The notes under the pieces were generated by a model. The model was given only the letters and a program-made list of their open reading frames with translations. It was not told where the DNA came from and ran no database searches. A DNA stretch of 18,604 nucleotides, from the NCBI GenBank assembly GCA_038144835.1, contig JAYQON010000060.1, positions 1-18,604 on the forward strand. Direction: 5' to 3'. Of this stretch, positions 7,773 to 15,081 are shown one piece after another. Each line of letters opens with the position of its first letter. The first letter of the stretch is position 1. The position numbers were made by a program, and so were the translations under genes. This DNA comes from JALHOQ01 sp038144835 (GTDB taxonomy: Bacteria; Bdellovibrionota; Bdellovibrionia; Bdellovibrionales; UBA1609).

Positions 7773-9041
7773 GTGAAAACGCAGATCAAAGTTCCTGCCG
7801 TTGGTGAATCGATCACCGAAGGCACAATCGCCCAATGGACCAAAAAAAGTGGTGAGCACGTCAAACGTGACGACGTGGTGTTAGTTTTAGAAACGGATAA
7901 GGCTAGTGTCGAGGTCGTGGCAGAGGCTGACGGAGTGCTTACCACCTCTGCCAAAGCTGGCGATGTGGTAAAAGTAGGGGCCGTGGTAGGCGAAATTGAC
8001 TCTGAAGGAAAGCCAGTTGCACCAACTGCCAGCGGAAATGGCTCTGCAAAGCCGACTCCAGCGCCGGCTGCAGCTATGCCCGCAGCGGGAGCCTCGGCCT
8101 CGCCAATGGGCATGAGCAAAAGTGAAACCATGAGTCCCGCCGTGCGCCGTATTGTAACAGAAAACCAACTCAATCCGGAGACTATACAGGGAACGGGTAA
8201 AGGTGGTCGCTTAACTAAGGGCGATGTTCTCAATGCAGGCGCAGGAGCTAGCGTTACAGCTCCCACACCAATGAACCGCCCGTCTACCGTTACTCCTCCT
8301 GTGAGTGCACTGAAGGTACCAGAAAGCCGAGGTGCTTTAGGCGAAGAGATTGTGCGTGAGCCCATGACAACGATTCGTAAACGTATTGCTGAACGTTTGG
8401 TGGAAGCACAAAGAACGGCAGCAATTCTAACAACCTTTAACGAAATCGACATGAGCGCCGTAATGGCCTTGCGGTCTAAATATAAAGATCGGTTTGAGAA
8501 AAAATACGGAATTGGATTGGGCTTTATGGGCTTTTTCGTGAAAGCCACCGTTGAAGCTCTTCGCGCCTATCCTCGCGTCAATGCTTTTATCGAAGGCAAC
8601 GATGTTATTTATCACCGCTACTACAATATTGGCGTCGCTGTTGGGACTGAAAAAGGCCTGATGGTACCGGTTCTAAAGCATGCCGAACATATGTCATTGG
8701 CTGAAGTCGAACTGACTATTAAGGCGTATGCTCAAAAGGCACGCGAAGGAAAAATATCTGTGGATGACCTAAGCGGCGGAACGTTTACCATAAGTAATGG
8801 CGGTGTTTACGGTTCATTGATGTCAACTCCGATTCTCAACCCGCCCCAAAGTGGAATTCTAGGAATGCACAAAATCGAGGAACGTCCTATCGCCAAGGAT
8901 GGACAGGTGATTATACGTCCGATGATGTATGTGGCCCTCTCTTACGATCACCGCATCATCGATGGCGCAGAGAGTGTGAGCTTCCTTGTGCGCTTGAAGG
9001 AGTGTATTGAAGATCCATCCCGTTTACTTTTGGAGATTTAA
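7773..9041 (+). CDS. sucB: Dihydrolipoyl succinyltransferase, E2 of 2-oxoglutarate dehydrogenase
   Basis: E2 forms the core of the complex and transfers the succinyl group from lipoate to coenzyme A. The 422 residues show one lipoyl domain (1-75) with the modified lysine K43 in LETDKASVEV. An Ala/Pro-rich linker (about 80-115) and a peripheral-subunit binding domain (about 118-155, MSPAVRRIVTENQL to GRLTKGDVL) follow. The catalytic domain (about 190-422) carries the active site YDHRIIDG, with H393 and D397. A second Ala/Pro/Thr linker (155-185) separates the last two. A single lipoyl domain and the direct link to sucA mark it as the oxoglutarate rather than pyruvate enzyme. The start is GTG, with AGGAG (7759-7763) 9 bases upstream. 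lpd follows directly. Confidence 0.97.
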   Translation: MKTQIKVPAVGESITEGTIAQWTKKSGEHVKRDDVVLVLETDKASVEVVAEADGVLTTSAKAGDVVKVGAVVGEIDSEGKPVAPTASGNGSAKPTPAPAAAMPAAGASASPMGMSKSETMSPAVRRIVTENQLNPETIQGTGKGGRLTKGDVLNAGAGASVTAPTPMNRPSTVTPPVSALKVPESRGALGEEIVREPMTTIRKRIAERLVEAQRTAAILTTFNEIDMSAVMALRSKYKDRFEKKYGIGLGFMGFFVKATVEALRAYPRVNAFIEGNDVIYHRYYNIGVAVGTEKGLMVPVLKHAEHMSLAEVELTIKAYAQKAREGKISVDDLSGGTFTISNGGVYGSLMSTPILNPPQSGILGMHKIEERPIAKDGQVIIRPMMYVALSYDHRIIDGAESVSFLVRLKECIEDPSRLLLEI

Positions 9042-10442
9042 ATGTCCGCCTATGATTTGGTAATTATCGGCGCTGGACCTGGCGGCTACACGGGCGCCAT
9101 TCGCGCCGCACAGCTTGGCTTAAAAGTCGCCCTGATCGAGAAGGAAAAAACCTTAGGGGGAACCTGCCTCAATGTAGGCTGCATTCCCTCTAAGGCTTTA
9201 CTTGAGTCATCAGAACACTATGCGGCGGCTCAACACGACCTTAAAAACCACGGCGTCGAGGTTGGTAGCGTAAAGCTCAATCTCGAACAAATGATGGGTC
9301 GCAAAGACAAAATCGTTAAAGACTTGACCGGTGGTATCGTTTTCCTAATGAAGAAAAATAAAGTGGATGTGTATAACGGGCGCGGTCGCCTGCTCTCACC
9401 CACTCAGGTCGAAGTTAGCAGCGATACAGGCAAACAAGTGCTTGAAACTAAAAATGTGATGCTGGCAACAGGAAGTGTAGTCAATACTCTACCCAGCCTT
9501 AGATTCGACGGCAAAACCGTGATCTCGTCAACTGAGGCCCTCAGTCTAGCCAAGGTTCCCAATCACCTTATCGTTGTGGGTGGCGGAGTTATTGGTCTTG
9601 AATTAGGATCGGTGTGGCTACGCCTTGGAGCCAAGGTGACGGTGCTTGAATATATGGATCGCATCTGCCCCATCATGGACACGCAGATCACCAAGCGTTT
9701 GCAAACTATTTTAGGCAAGCAAGGCATGGAGTTCTTATTTCAAGTCAAAGTGACTGGGGCCAAGGTCAGCAATTCCGAAGTAGAAATCACTTATGAAGAC
9801 CTCGCAAATCAAGGTCAAAAAACGCTATCTGGTGACGTCGTGTTGGTAGCCACCGGACGCAAACCTTATTCGGAGCAACTCGGACTAGAAGAACTCGGTA
9901 TTGAGCGCGATCAACGCGGCTTCGTTCCAGTTAACGAAAAATTGCAAACAAAGTACCCAAATATTTATGCGATTGGAGATCTCATTCCAGGCCCAATGCT
10001 TGCGCACAAAGCCGAGGAAGAAGGGGTTGCTGTCGCCGAAATTATCGCTGGTCATGCCGGTCATGTGAACTATGAAACCGTTCCCAACGTGGTTTACACT
10101 TGGCCTGAACTGGCATCCGTGGGAGCTACCGAAGAACAGCTCAAAGAAAATGCTATCCCCTACAAGGTAGGTACCTTTTCATTTGCGCCAAACGGTCGCG
10201 CTAAGGCCATCGGAATGACAGATGGCATGGTCAAGATTCTGGCCCATGCACAAACTGACCGCTTGCTAGGTGTTCACGTCTTGGGCCCCAGAGCCTCCGA
10301 TATGATCGCCGAGGCTGTCGTGGCCATGGAATTTGGAGGTAGCGCTGAAGATCTTGCGCGCACATTCCATGCCCACCCCACGCTTTCTGAAGTTATGCGT
10401 GAAGCTGCTTTAGCCGTAGACAAGCGAGCTCGACAATCATAA
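9042..10442 (+). CDS. lpd: Dihydrolipoyl dehydrogenase (E3)
   Basis: E3 reoxidises dihydrolipoate with FAD and NAD, closing the 2-oxoglutarate dehydrogenase cycle. It may also serve other lipoate complexes. In 466 residues it has the FAD fingerprint IIGAGPGGYTGAIRA (8-22) and the redox disulfide GGTCLNVGCIPSK (C42, C47). The NAD fingerprint VVGGGVIGLELGSVW (177-191), the second FAD segment YAIGDLIPGPMLAHKAEEEG and the C-terminal base pair HAHPTLSE (H445, E450) complete the fold. All catalytic residues are present. The ATG touches the sucB stop (TAA then ATG), and its GGAG (9032-9035) lies inside the end of sucB, so coupled translation is expected. It is the last gene of the operon; no clear U-tailed terminator follows. 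Confidence 0.97.
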   Translation: MSAYDLVIIGAGPGGYTGAIRAAQLGLKVALIEKEKTLGGTCLNVGCIPSKALLESSEHYAAAQHDLKNHGVEVGSVKLNLEQMMGRKDKIVKDLTGGIVFLMKKNKVDVYNGRGRLLSPTQVEVSSDTGKQVLETKNVMLATGSVVNTLPSLRFDGKTVISSTEALSLAKVPNHLIVVGGGVIGLELGSVWLRLGAKVTVLEYMDRICPIMDTQITKRLQTILGKQGMEFLFQVKVTGAKVSNSEVEITYEDLANQGQKTLSGDVVLVATGRKPYSEQLGLEELGIERDQRGFVPVNEKLQTKYPNIYAIGDLIPGPMLAHKAEEEGVAVAEIIAGHAGHVNYETVPNVVYTWPELASVGATEEQLKENAIPYKVGTFSFAPNGRAKAIGMTDGMVKILAHAQTDRLLGVHVLGPRASDMIAEAVVAMEFGGSAEDLARTFHAHPTLSEVMREAALAVDKRARQS

Positions 10443-10460
10443 GCGACTTTTAAAGTAACC

Positions 10461-10506
10461 TGGCCAAGGTGTGAACGCGCATTCACTTCAATGCTAAACT
10501 TGGCCA
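10461..10506. repeat. Nested inverted repeats at the lpd / secreted-protein junction
   Basis: TGGCCAAG (10461-10468) and CTTGGCCA (10499-10506) are perfect 8-bp inverted arms. Between them GTGAA (10471-10475) and TTCAC (10482-10486) form a second small stem. The structure covers the convergent ends of lpd and the minus-strand gene. It may end transcription from either side, but neither strand has a clear T-run after it, so a standard Rho-independent terminator is not shown. Confidence 0.4.
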
Positions 10507-11328
10507 AATTTCCCAGCGCAACAAACCAATTGCGCTGCCCGCCTTAACCTTTAAGGGTGAATCAAAAACTCCGCCCCCCAAACCTAAGGTGAGAGAACCC
10601 CACTGAAAGCGCAACAAGGCATGCGGAAAACGTGATTCTTCTCCTTCATTATTGCGAGCATAACGAAGACCGACTATCGCCGACCATCCTGTAGCAAACT
10701 TAACCCCCACCACACCCTGATAAACAGTCTGAGCATCGCCTTGGCCATCCATTATTAGCCCCGATGTTGGATCTACGAAATCTGTTTTCTCCTTATGCGA
10801 GCTGGCCCACAGCTCTCTACGCCATCGTCCTTGCAAAAATAAACGCCCAGCTCCCAAACTCAGTTCCGACTCCAAGAAATTCCGATAAAAGCGACCTAAA
10901 CACTGAACCTCTATGCAATCATAGGCTGAATAGGCGCTATCGTTTTGAATGCTTTCACCACCGGCTCGCAGCCCCAAAAATGATAACGGAAAAATTTCAA
11001 TGGCAACTTCTCCCGAGTTGTAGGTAGCCGCAGACGCCCCCCAGAAGTAGACCCGCGAGTAGCCATACCAGGGAGATGCGGTTGTGCCCCATAACAAGCC
11101 ACCCAATCCGGCTTCGACTTCCGCGACTCCCGACAGCGGATAAGAGCGAGTTGAGCCGCCGATTTTGAGATCTCCACTTGCATGCACACCGAGCGAAAAA
11201 AAGACCATCGAGGCCAACACGAACATGACAAATGTTGTCGCCTGGTTTCTTAAAGCGGCACCCTTAAAACACGAGCTGTATTTTTTTCGAAAAACGACAA
11301 AAAGTTGACCACACCAAAACTGGCTCAT
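10483..11328 (-). CDS. Exported protein of unknown function, possible outer-membrane beta-barrel
   Basis: I do not recognise this family. The 281-residue protein has a hydrophobic stretch at about 30-50 (TTFVMFVLASMVFFSLGVHA) that ends in a plausible signal-peptidase site before SGDL. The rest is rich in Gly, Ser and aromatic residues in short alternating strands, for example GGLLWGTTASPWYGYSRVYFWG, WSAIVGLRYARN and LTLGLGGGVF. This is the texture of a small outer-membrane barrel. Two Cys (in YDCIEVQCLG) could form a disulfide. The first 30 residues before the hydrophobic core are unusually long and basic for a signal peptide. The ATG at 11328 is nevertheless supported by GAGG with a 5-base spacer, and the internal Met34 has no ribosome site. 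It stands alone, convergent with lpd. Confidence 0.7.
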   Translation of the reverse strand: MSQFWCGQLFVVFRKKYSSCFKGAALRNQATTFVMFVLASMVFFSLGVHASGDLKIGGSTRSYPLSGVAEVEAGLGGLLWGTTASPWYGYSRVYFWGASAATYNSGEVAIEIFPLSFLGLRAGGESIQNDSAYSAYDCIEVQCLGRFYRNFLESELSLGAGRLFLQGRWRRELWASSHKEKTDFVDPTSGLIMDGQGDAQTVYQGVVGVKFATGWSAIVGLRYARNNEGEESRFPHALLRFQWGSLTLGLGGGVFDSPLKVKAGSAIGLLRWEIWPSLALK

Positions 11329-11347
11329 GATGACCTCGAATCATTAA

Positions 11348-11361
11348 TTGATTGCAATTCA
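11348..11361. promoter_or_regulatory. ATTGCAAT palindrome upstream of the exported-protein gene
   Basis: Read on the minus strand this is TGAATTGCAATCAA, nearly the same as TCAATTGCAATGAA before the fur-like gene (979-992). It lies 20-33 bases upstream of the start codon at 11328. It could be a shared operator, which is speculative because the 8-bp core is short. Confidence 0.25.
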
Positions 11362-11420
11362 ACCTTGAGCTGCAAAATCTCTGAAACTTTACCAAAGAAG
11401 GTATGAAAAAATCATCTTAC

Positions 11421-11459
11421 AAAAATAACGGCTCACGACTTGCTTCGCAGGTTCGTGAG
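11421..11459 (-). terminator. Minus-strand Rho-independent terminator at the left edge of the structured block
   Basis: On the minus strand CTCACG (11459-11454) pairs with CGTGAG (11437-11432). The stem extends inward through a bulge and one mismatch to CTGC/GCA around a GAA loop, about 11 pairs in all. It is followed by CCGTTATTTTT, a T-rich tail ending near 11421. No minus-strand gene lies between this site and the next one upstream at 13762, so it would end an independent RNA or insulate the exported-protein gene. Confidence 0.45.
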
Positions 11460-11527
11460 GCATGAAGCCTCGCGCATGAACCAACCCAACGTCCGCGCGT
11501 CCAGGATGGACACGTGGCCCTCCTGTT

Positions 11528-11559
11528 CGCTCGCCTTCTTGTGAAAGGGAAGGCGAGCG
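11528..11559. repeat. Perfect 11-bp stem-loop within the structured block
   Basis: CGCTCGCCTTC (11528-11538) and GAAGGCGAGCG (11549-11559) are exact reverse complements around a 10-base loop. It is the strongest hairpin in the window and lies in no gene. Confidence 0.75.
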
Positions 11560-11611
11560 TCTCTTTCAATCCACCAAATCTTTCATCTGCTCGAGGCCCC
11601 CGGGAAACCCC

Positions 11612-11634
11612 GGAGGCGGCAGCCTCTTTATTTT
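11612..11634 (+). terminator. Plus-strand Rho-independent terminator
   Basis: GAGGC (11613-11617), loop GGCA, GCCTC (11622-11626), with an extra G-T pair, is followed directly by TTTATTTT. It has a compact GC stem and U-rich tail. A competing stem CCGGG/CCCGG (11600-11604 with 11609-11613) shares its first bases. No plus-strand protein gene precedes it for 1.1 kb, which argues for a separate transcript. Confidence 0.6.
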
Positions 11635-11649
11635 GGTCTCTAGCTCTCC

Positions 11650-11671
11650 TTCTCACCTCAAATTCTCACCT
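11650..11671. repeat. Direct repeat TTCTCACCT, two copies
   Basis: TTCTCACCT occurs at 11650-11658 and 11663-11671, a 13-base period, just downstream of the plus-strand terminator. Its role is unknown; on the minus strand it reads AGGTGAGAA twice. Confidence 0.4.
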
Positions 11672-11777
11672 TAGCAGGAGCCGCTTTTTGGCATGACCAT
11701 TGAAAAAATTCATCCTGTTCAGCTCAGCGCCTCAAGAACATCACACATTTAGCACAGGCACAGTGAGTGCTTTTATA

Positions 11778-11791
11778 TCCATCCGGATGGA
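11778..11791. promoter_or_regulatory. Perfect 14-bp palindrome TCCATCCGGATGGA, candidate operator
   Basis: The 14 bases equal their own reverse complement. They sit 10 bases upstream of the GGAAGGAG ribosome site of the zinc-ribbon/TPR gene, directly after a TTTTATAT stretch that could be part of a -10. The position fits a repressor site over the transcription start. No known consensus was recognised. Confidence 0.45.
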
Positions 11792-11814
11792 ACGGCTTTT
11801 GGAAGGAGTCTGCC

Positions 11815-12552
11815 ATGTTGGAATTTGGAGCATGTCCTCGCTGCAAGTTGGATATTGCAAGTGAGCGCAAACAGTTGGCCCCAGTGATTTGCAATCATTG
11901 CGGATTCGCCCTCACCGAGAATGAACACAAACAGGATATGGAGCTACAAAAGAAGACCATCATTATTAAAGCTGTTCTAGCCGTTCTCTGCGTCGCAAGC
12001 TTTATTCAACTTTCCAACTGGGATAAATATTCGGTGAGTATTCTTCCAATCGCGGCAAAAGAGCTGATCGGCGCCAAGAGCCTACAGGACTCGGAGACCA
12101 AAGCTGAGATGTGCATGGATCTCAAAAAATGGGACTGTGTTGAAAAGGAATATCTAACCACAGCGCAATCGGATACCTCAAAGTATATTCGGGCGGGCAA
12201 TTTTCAAATGAAACTCGGAAAAAGTCTAGAAGCTGCTCAGAGCTATTACAAGTTCTTTCAAAGTGGCGGGCAAGATTTAGAGGCTTCTTACAACTACGCC
12301 AAGGCCTTAGCGAGCGTCGGGCAAGTGGACGAGGCTGTTAAATATTTTGATCAAGTGCTCGCAGCCAAACCTGATGTGCTGCAAATCACTGTAGTGAACA
12401 ATTATGTAAAGTTGCTTATGAAGCATCAGCGTTATGACCAAGCCAAAGTCTTGATTTCTAAAATCCGCGAAGACGCCGGACCGTCGGCCGGATCTTTTAT
12501 GGAAACTGAGTTTAAGCAAATTCAGGAGCTGACAACAGCGGCCCGTTTGTAG
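11815..12552 (+). CDS. Zinc-ribbon, membrane-anchored TPR protein of unknown function
   Basis: The 245-residue protein has three parts. An N-terminal zinc ribbon has the Cys pairs CPRC (C7, C10) and CNHC (C26, C29). One membrane segment spans about 48-66 (TIIIKAVLAVLCVASFIQL). A helical region from about 105 onward reads as tetratricopeptide repeats: KYIRAGNFQMKLGKSLEAAQSYYKFF, then ASYNYAKALASVGQVDEAVKYFDQVLAAKPD, then NNYVKLLMKHQRYDQAKVLISKI. TPR arrays bind partner proteins; the ribbon would face the cytoplasm and the repeats the periplasm if the single span inserts N-in. I chose the ATG at 11815 because GGAAGGAG (11801-11808) is 6 bases upstream. A GTG at 11767 in the same frame would add 16 residues but would read through the 14-bp palindrome. 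The partner is unknown. Confidence 0.8.
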   Translation: MLEFGACPRCKLDIASERKQLAPVICNHCGFALTENEHKQDMELQKKTIIIKAVLAVLCVASFIQLSNWDKYSVSILPIAAKELIGAKSLQDSETKAEMCMDLKKWDCVEKEYLTTAQSDTSKYIRAGNFQMKLGKSLEAAQSYYKFFQSGGQDLEASYNYAKALASVGQVDEAVKYFDQVLAAKPDVLQITVVNNYVKLLMKHQRYDQAKVLISKIREDAGPSAGSFMETEFKQIQELTTAARL

Positions 12553-12637
12553 AGTTATCGCACAAGAAAATCTAACGCTTTTAGAATTTTTTTAATGTGC
12601 AGGTGTGCTACTCTTACCTTCTAGGAGTAGTTCACCA

Positions 12638-13765
12638 ATGCAAAAAACGACGATCAATTGGACATCTGCCATTTTCCTTTGCCTCACCCCCCCGACCGCG
12701 ATTGTGCTCACCATTGTTCACCTGATGAGCGAAGGGTGGAATTGGTCAATTTGGATACTCGCCTTCATCATGTACGCTCTCACTGCCATGAGTATCACCG
12801 GCGGCTATCACCGTTATTTTGCTCATAGAACTTATGAGGCAAAAACCTGGGTCAAATGGTTATGGGCTCTGTTTGGCGCTGCGGCTTTTCAAAACTCAAT
12901 TCTCATTTGGGCTCGGGATCATCGCATACACCACCGATTTGTGGATTCAGATATAGATCCATACTCAATCAACAAAGGCTTTTTTTATGCCCACCTCGGT
13001 TGGATGCTTGTCAATGAGACTCCGGGAGTCCCCCAGGGACCTTATGAAAGAGACCTCAAACGTGATGGCGTAGTCATGTTTCAACATAAATATTATTTGT
13101 TGATTGCCACATTGATGGGCTTTGGCCTACCCACACTTGTTGGACATTTCCTTGGTTCTGCCCTCGGTGGTCTTGCCGTCGCCGGATTCCTCAGAATGGT
13201 TGCTTTGCACCACATGACCTTTTTTATTAATTCATGGTGCCACTATTTCGGACGTCAGACCTACACCGACAAAAACACCGCTCGCGATTCCTTGACCATG
13301 GCGGTCGCCACTTTCGGCGAGGGCTATCATAATTTTCATCACATCTTCGCACAGGATTACCGAAACGGTGTGCGCTGGTATCATTGGGACCCTACTAAAT
13401 GGCTAATTCAATTGCTGCGGCTCTTGGGCGGAGCTCATTCTTTGCGGCGTACTCCATGGAGCCAAATTATAACCTTACAAGTGCAAATGGATGAAAAACG
13501 TTTACGTCACAAAGCCAACCGGCAATGGAATATGCATTTACAAGTTCAGGCAGATGCCTTGCGCCTGCGATTGGAGTCAGCGATAGCCCGCTTTGAAAGC
13601 TTACGCGAGGAATATAGGCGCCTTGCGGCCAATTACTCGCAAGCCTCTCTGGATAAGCTTGCGGAACTAAAACTCCAACGCCGTCTTGCTAAAATTGAAT
13701 TTAAGGCCGCCCTCGAACAATGGCGCGCCTATAAGACCTTTGTTCTAAAAACCGCGCAAACTTAA
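12638..13765 (+). CDS. Delta-9-type fatty acid desaturase with C-terminal coiled coil
   Basis: This is a membrane di-iron desaturase that introduces a cis double bond into acyl chains using oxygen. All three histidine boxes are present: HRYFAH (58-63), HRIHH (95-99) and HNFHH (231-235). H202 in NSWCHYFG is a further likely ligand. The context GGYHRYFAH, WARDHRIHH and GEGYHNFHH is that of stearoyl-CoA/acyl-lipid delta-9 enzymes. Hydrophobic segments lie at about 10-30, 36-54, 72-92, 152-170 and 172-192. The ATG at 12638 is supported by AGGAG (12623-12627, 10-base spacer); a GTG at 12605 would add 11 residues including that site. After residue about 265 the protein continues for some 110 residues as a charged helix with heptad-like Leu/Ala spacing, longer than usual. 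It ends in a TTAA shared with the opposing M20 gene. Confidence 0.92.
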   Translation: MQKTTINWTSAIFLCLTPPTAIVLTIVHLMSEGWNWSIWILAFIMYALTAMSITGGYHRYFAHRTYEAKTWVKWLWALFGAAAFQNSILIWARDHRIHHRFVDSDIDPYSINKGFFYAHLGWMLVNETPGVPQGPYERDLKRDGVVMFQHKYYLLIATLMGFGLPTLVGHFLGSALGGLAVAGFLRMVALHHMTFFINSWCHYFGRQTYTDKNTARDSLTMAVATFGEGYHNFHHIFAQDYRNGVRWYHWDPTKWLIQLLRLLGGAHSLRRTPWSQIITLQVQMDEKRLRHKANRQWNMHLQVQADALRLRLESAIARFESLREEYRRLAANYSQASLDKLAELKLQRRLAKIEFKAALEQWRAYKTFVLKTAQT

Positions 13766-15012
13766 AGACGCTCTAAATTTAAAGACTGCAGGTGATATAA
13801 AAAACCAGCCAGTGCTTGCGAGCGCGTTCTTAGGCTATCAACGCGAACAAACTCATCGCCCGTATGCATTTCACCCCCGTACGGTCCCAAACCGTCCATT
13901 ATGAAATTATTGGGCGTACTCAGGTAGTTGACATCGCCCGCACCCCCGGCGGGCTGAGAATAAACTTTGCGCCCCTCTAACTGACTGATGAGAGCGGCCA
14001 TACGACGCGCTAGTTTTTTTGATCTTCTGGTCAAACAAAAAGGAGGACAGTCATCAACAATTTGCCATTGGCTTTCTGTTTTGTACCTACCACAACTGGA
14101 AACTTCATAACTCGTGTTTAGAATTTTCTCAATTTTTCGATGCAACATTTCCCTCGCCTCTTCGCTTGGAAAACGGACATCCAACTTCGCATACGCTTGA
14201 CCGCAGATGATGTTATGACGATCCTTACCCCCCACAAAATGCCCAACAGAAACACTTATGTGTTTACGGTAATTGGTCAGCGCGGACAAAGCCGCAATTT
14301 TTTCTGCTAAATCATGAGCGGCGTTAGCATGCTGACCGTAGCTCCGTCCTGCATGCGCCTCACGTCCCACCACCTCGATATCGTACCAGCGATTACCTCT
14401 ACGCTGATGAATAATGGAGCCATTATCTAGGGCAGGCTCGAGACCGAAGGCCACCGCTGTATCTTGGCCAAGTTCACGAAAGATGTCAGTAAAACCAATA
14501 GAACCCATTTCTTCATTGGGCGAACAGATCCAACGCAGTGAGTATTCCGTGTTTGCAAAGCGACGCAAAAACCTCTGGAGGGCAACCAATCCCACCACCA
14601 CGCCTCCCTTATTATCAATGACCCCTGATCCGTAGGCTGAGCCAATTTGTGGATCGAGAGTGAAGGAGCGATGATTGGGAAGCACAGTATCTGCATGGGT
14701 CACTAAAGAAATAAATTTGCTCGAACGACCCGGACGTTCAGCCACAATCAAATGCGAAAAACGGGGTTCGCCACGTATGAAATTCACCTTAAAGCCCATA
14801 TCCTCAAGTCTTTCACTGACCCTATCCTGGACACGGCCAACACCCTCCTTGTTGAGTGTGGCCGAATCGATCTCAGATAAATCCTTGAGCATTTCCAACT
14901 CACTCAGTGGAATGTCTTCATGAATAAAACTCAAATCGGCTGCTTTCAAAGCCGAGCCCATAAGCGTTTCAATCCGCGCCCAAAAGCGCTTAGGTACATA
15001 GTGTTTGTACAT
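13762..15012 (-). CDS. M20-family metallopeptidase
   Basis: A cytoplasmic or exported zinc hydrolase of the M20/carboxypeptidase G2/ArgE/DapE group. Metal ligands are visible in order: THADTVLP (H106, D108), GSGVIDNKGG (D133, bridging), NEEMGS (catalytic E167 and ligand E168), GLEPALDN (E192) and EMHTGDEFV (H383). The dimerisation domain lies at about 205-320 (VVGREAHAGRSYGQHANAAHDLA). Substrate cannot be set from sequence; glutamate-carboxypeptidase-like or dipeptide/N-acyl amino acid cleavage are options. I prefer the ATG at 15012 (416 residues): a TTGCAC-17-TAATTC promoter (15049-15021) places the transcript start only two bases before it. The longer frame from 15090 would need to start upstream of that promoter and overlap marC. 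No signal peptide is seen. The stop overlaps the desaturase stop by 4 bases, tail to tail. Confidence 0.9.
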   Translation of the reverse strand: MYKHYVPKRFWARIETLMGSALKAADLSFIHEDIPLSELEMLKDLSEIDSATLNKEGVGRVQDRVSERLEDMGFKVNFIRGEPRFSHLIVAERPGRSSKFISLVTHADTVLPNHRSFTLDPQIGSAYGSGVIDNKGGVVVGLVALQRFLRRFANTEYSLRWICSPNEEMGSIGFTDIFRELGQDTAVAFGLEPALDNGSIIHQRRGNRWYDIEVVGREAHAGRSYGQHANAAHDLAEKIAALSALTNYRKHISVSVGHFVGGKDRHNIICGQAYAKLDVRFPSEEAREMLHRKIEKILNTSYEVSSCGRYKTESQWQIVDDCPPFCLTRRSKKLARRMAALISQLEGRKVYSQPAGGAGDVNYLSTPNNFIMDGLGPYGGEMHTGDEFVRVDSLRTRSQALAGFLYHLQSLNLERL

Positions 15013-15020
15013 ATGTGAAA

Positions 15021-15049
15021 GAATTAAAACGCCAAGGGATTTTGTGCAA
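15021..15049 (-). promoter_or_regulatory. Promoter of the M20 peptidase gene
   Basis: On the minus strand TTGCAC (15049-15044), a 17-base spacer and TAATTC (15026-15021) make a good sigma-70-type promoter. The predicted start is at about 15014, two bases before the ATG at 15012. The mRNA would be nearly leaderless, which explains the missing Shine-Dalgarno. Confidence 0.55.
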
Positions 15050-15069
15050 CTTTCCGGACGCTCTATGTT
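15042..15069 (+). promoter_or_regulatory. Promoter of marC
   Basis: TTGTGC (15042-15047), a 16-base spacer and TATGTT (15064-15069) form a plausible promoter. Its -35 overlaps the minus-strand -35 of the M20 gene in TTGTGCAA. The start would be near 15076, only about 6 bases before the marC ATG. Confidence 0.45.
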
Positions 15070-15081
15070 ACAACGCCGATC

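Larger units (their letters stand above)
11430..11634 (+). ncRNA. Candidate structured non-coding RNA, about 200 bases, strand uncertain
   Basis: A GC-rich block in a 486-bp gene-free stretch contains consecutive strong stems. They are CTCACGA/TCGTGAG (11432-11438 with 11453-11459), alternatively CGTGAGGC/GCCTCGCG (11454-11461 with 11467-11474), CGCGTCC/GGACACG with one mismatch (11496-11514), an 11-bp perfect stem (11528-11559), and CCGGG/CCCGG (11600-11613). The last overlaps the terminator stem that closes the block. The plus-strand terminator has no upstream gene to serve, because the nearest plus gene ends at 10442 with an opposing gene between. A minus-strand terminator bounds the other side. 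I compared it from memory with RNase P RNA, tmRNA, SRP RNA, 6S RNA and the c-di-GMP-I riboswitch and saw no match. No good promoter was identified. Short ORFs here are Arg-rich shadows. Confidence 0.4.

Noticed and set aside
7751..8548. 265-codon minus-strand open frame antisense to sucB
   Set aside because: It lies wholly over a clear sucB coding region. Its Ala/Thr/Ser/Pro-rich product is what the reverse frame of the linker and catalytic domain would give, and it has no family motifs.
10461..10506. Bidirectional Rho-independent terminator between lpd and the exported-protein gene
   Set aside because: The 8-bp arms are 30 bases apart and neither strand has a T-run after the stem, so I list it only as an inverted repeat.
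11564..11574. GTGGATTGAAA on the minus strand, like the 3' end of type I CRISPR repeats, next to a hairpin
   Set aside because: There is one copy only, no spacers or repeat array, no cas genes, and the hairpin is on the wrong side of the motif.
11417..11656. 79-codon minus-strand open frame in the structured block
   Set aside because: The product is Arg-rich low-complexity sequence with no ribosome site, and the frame simply reads through the GC-rich hairpins.
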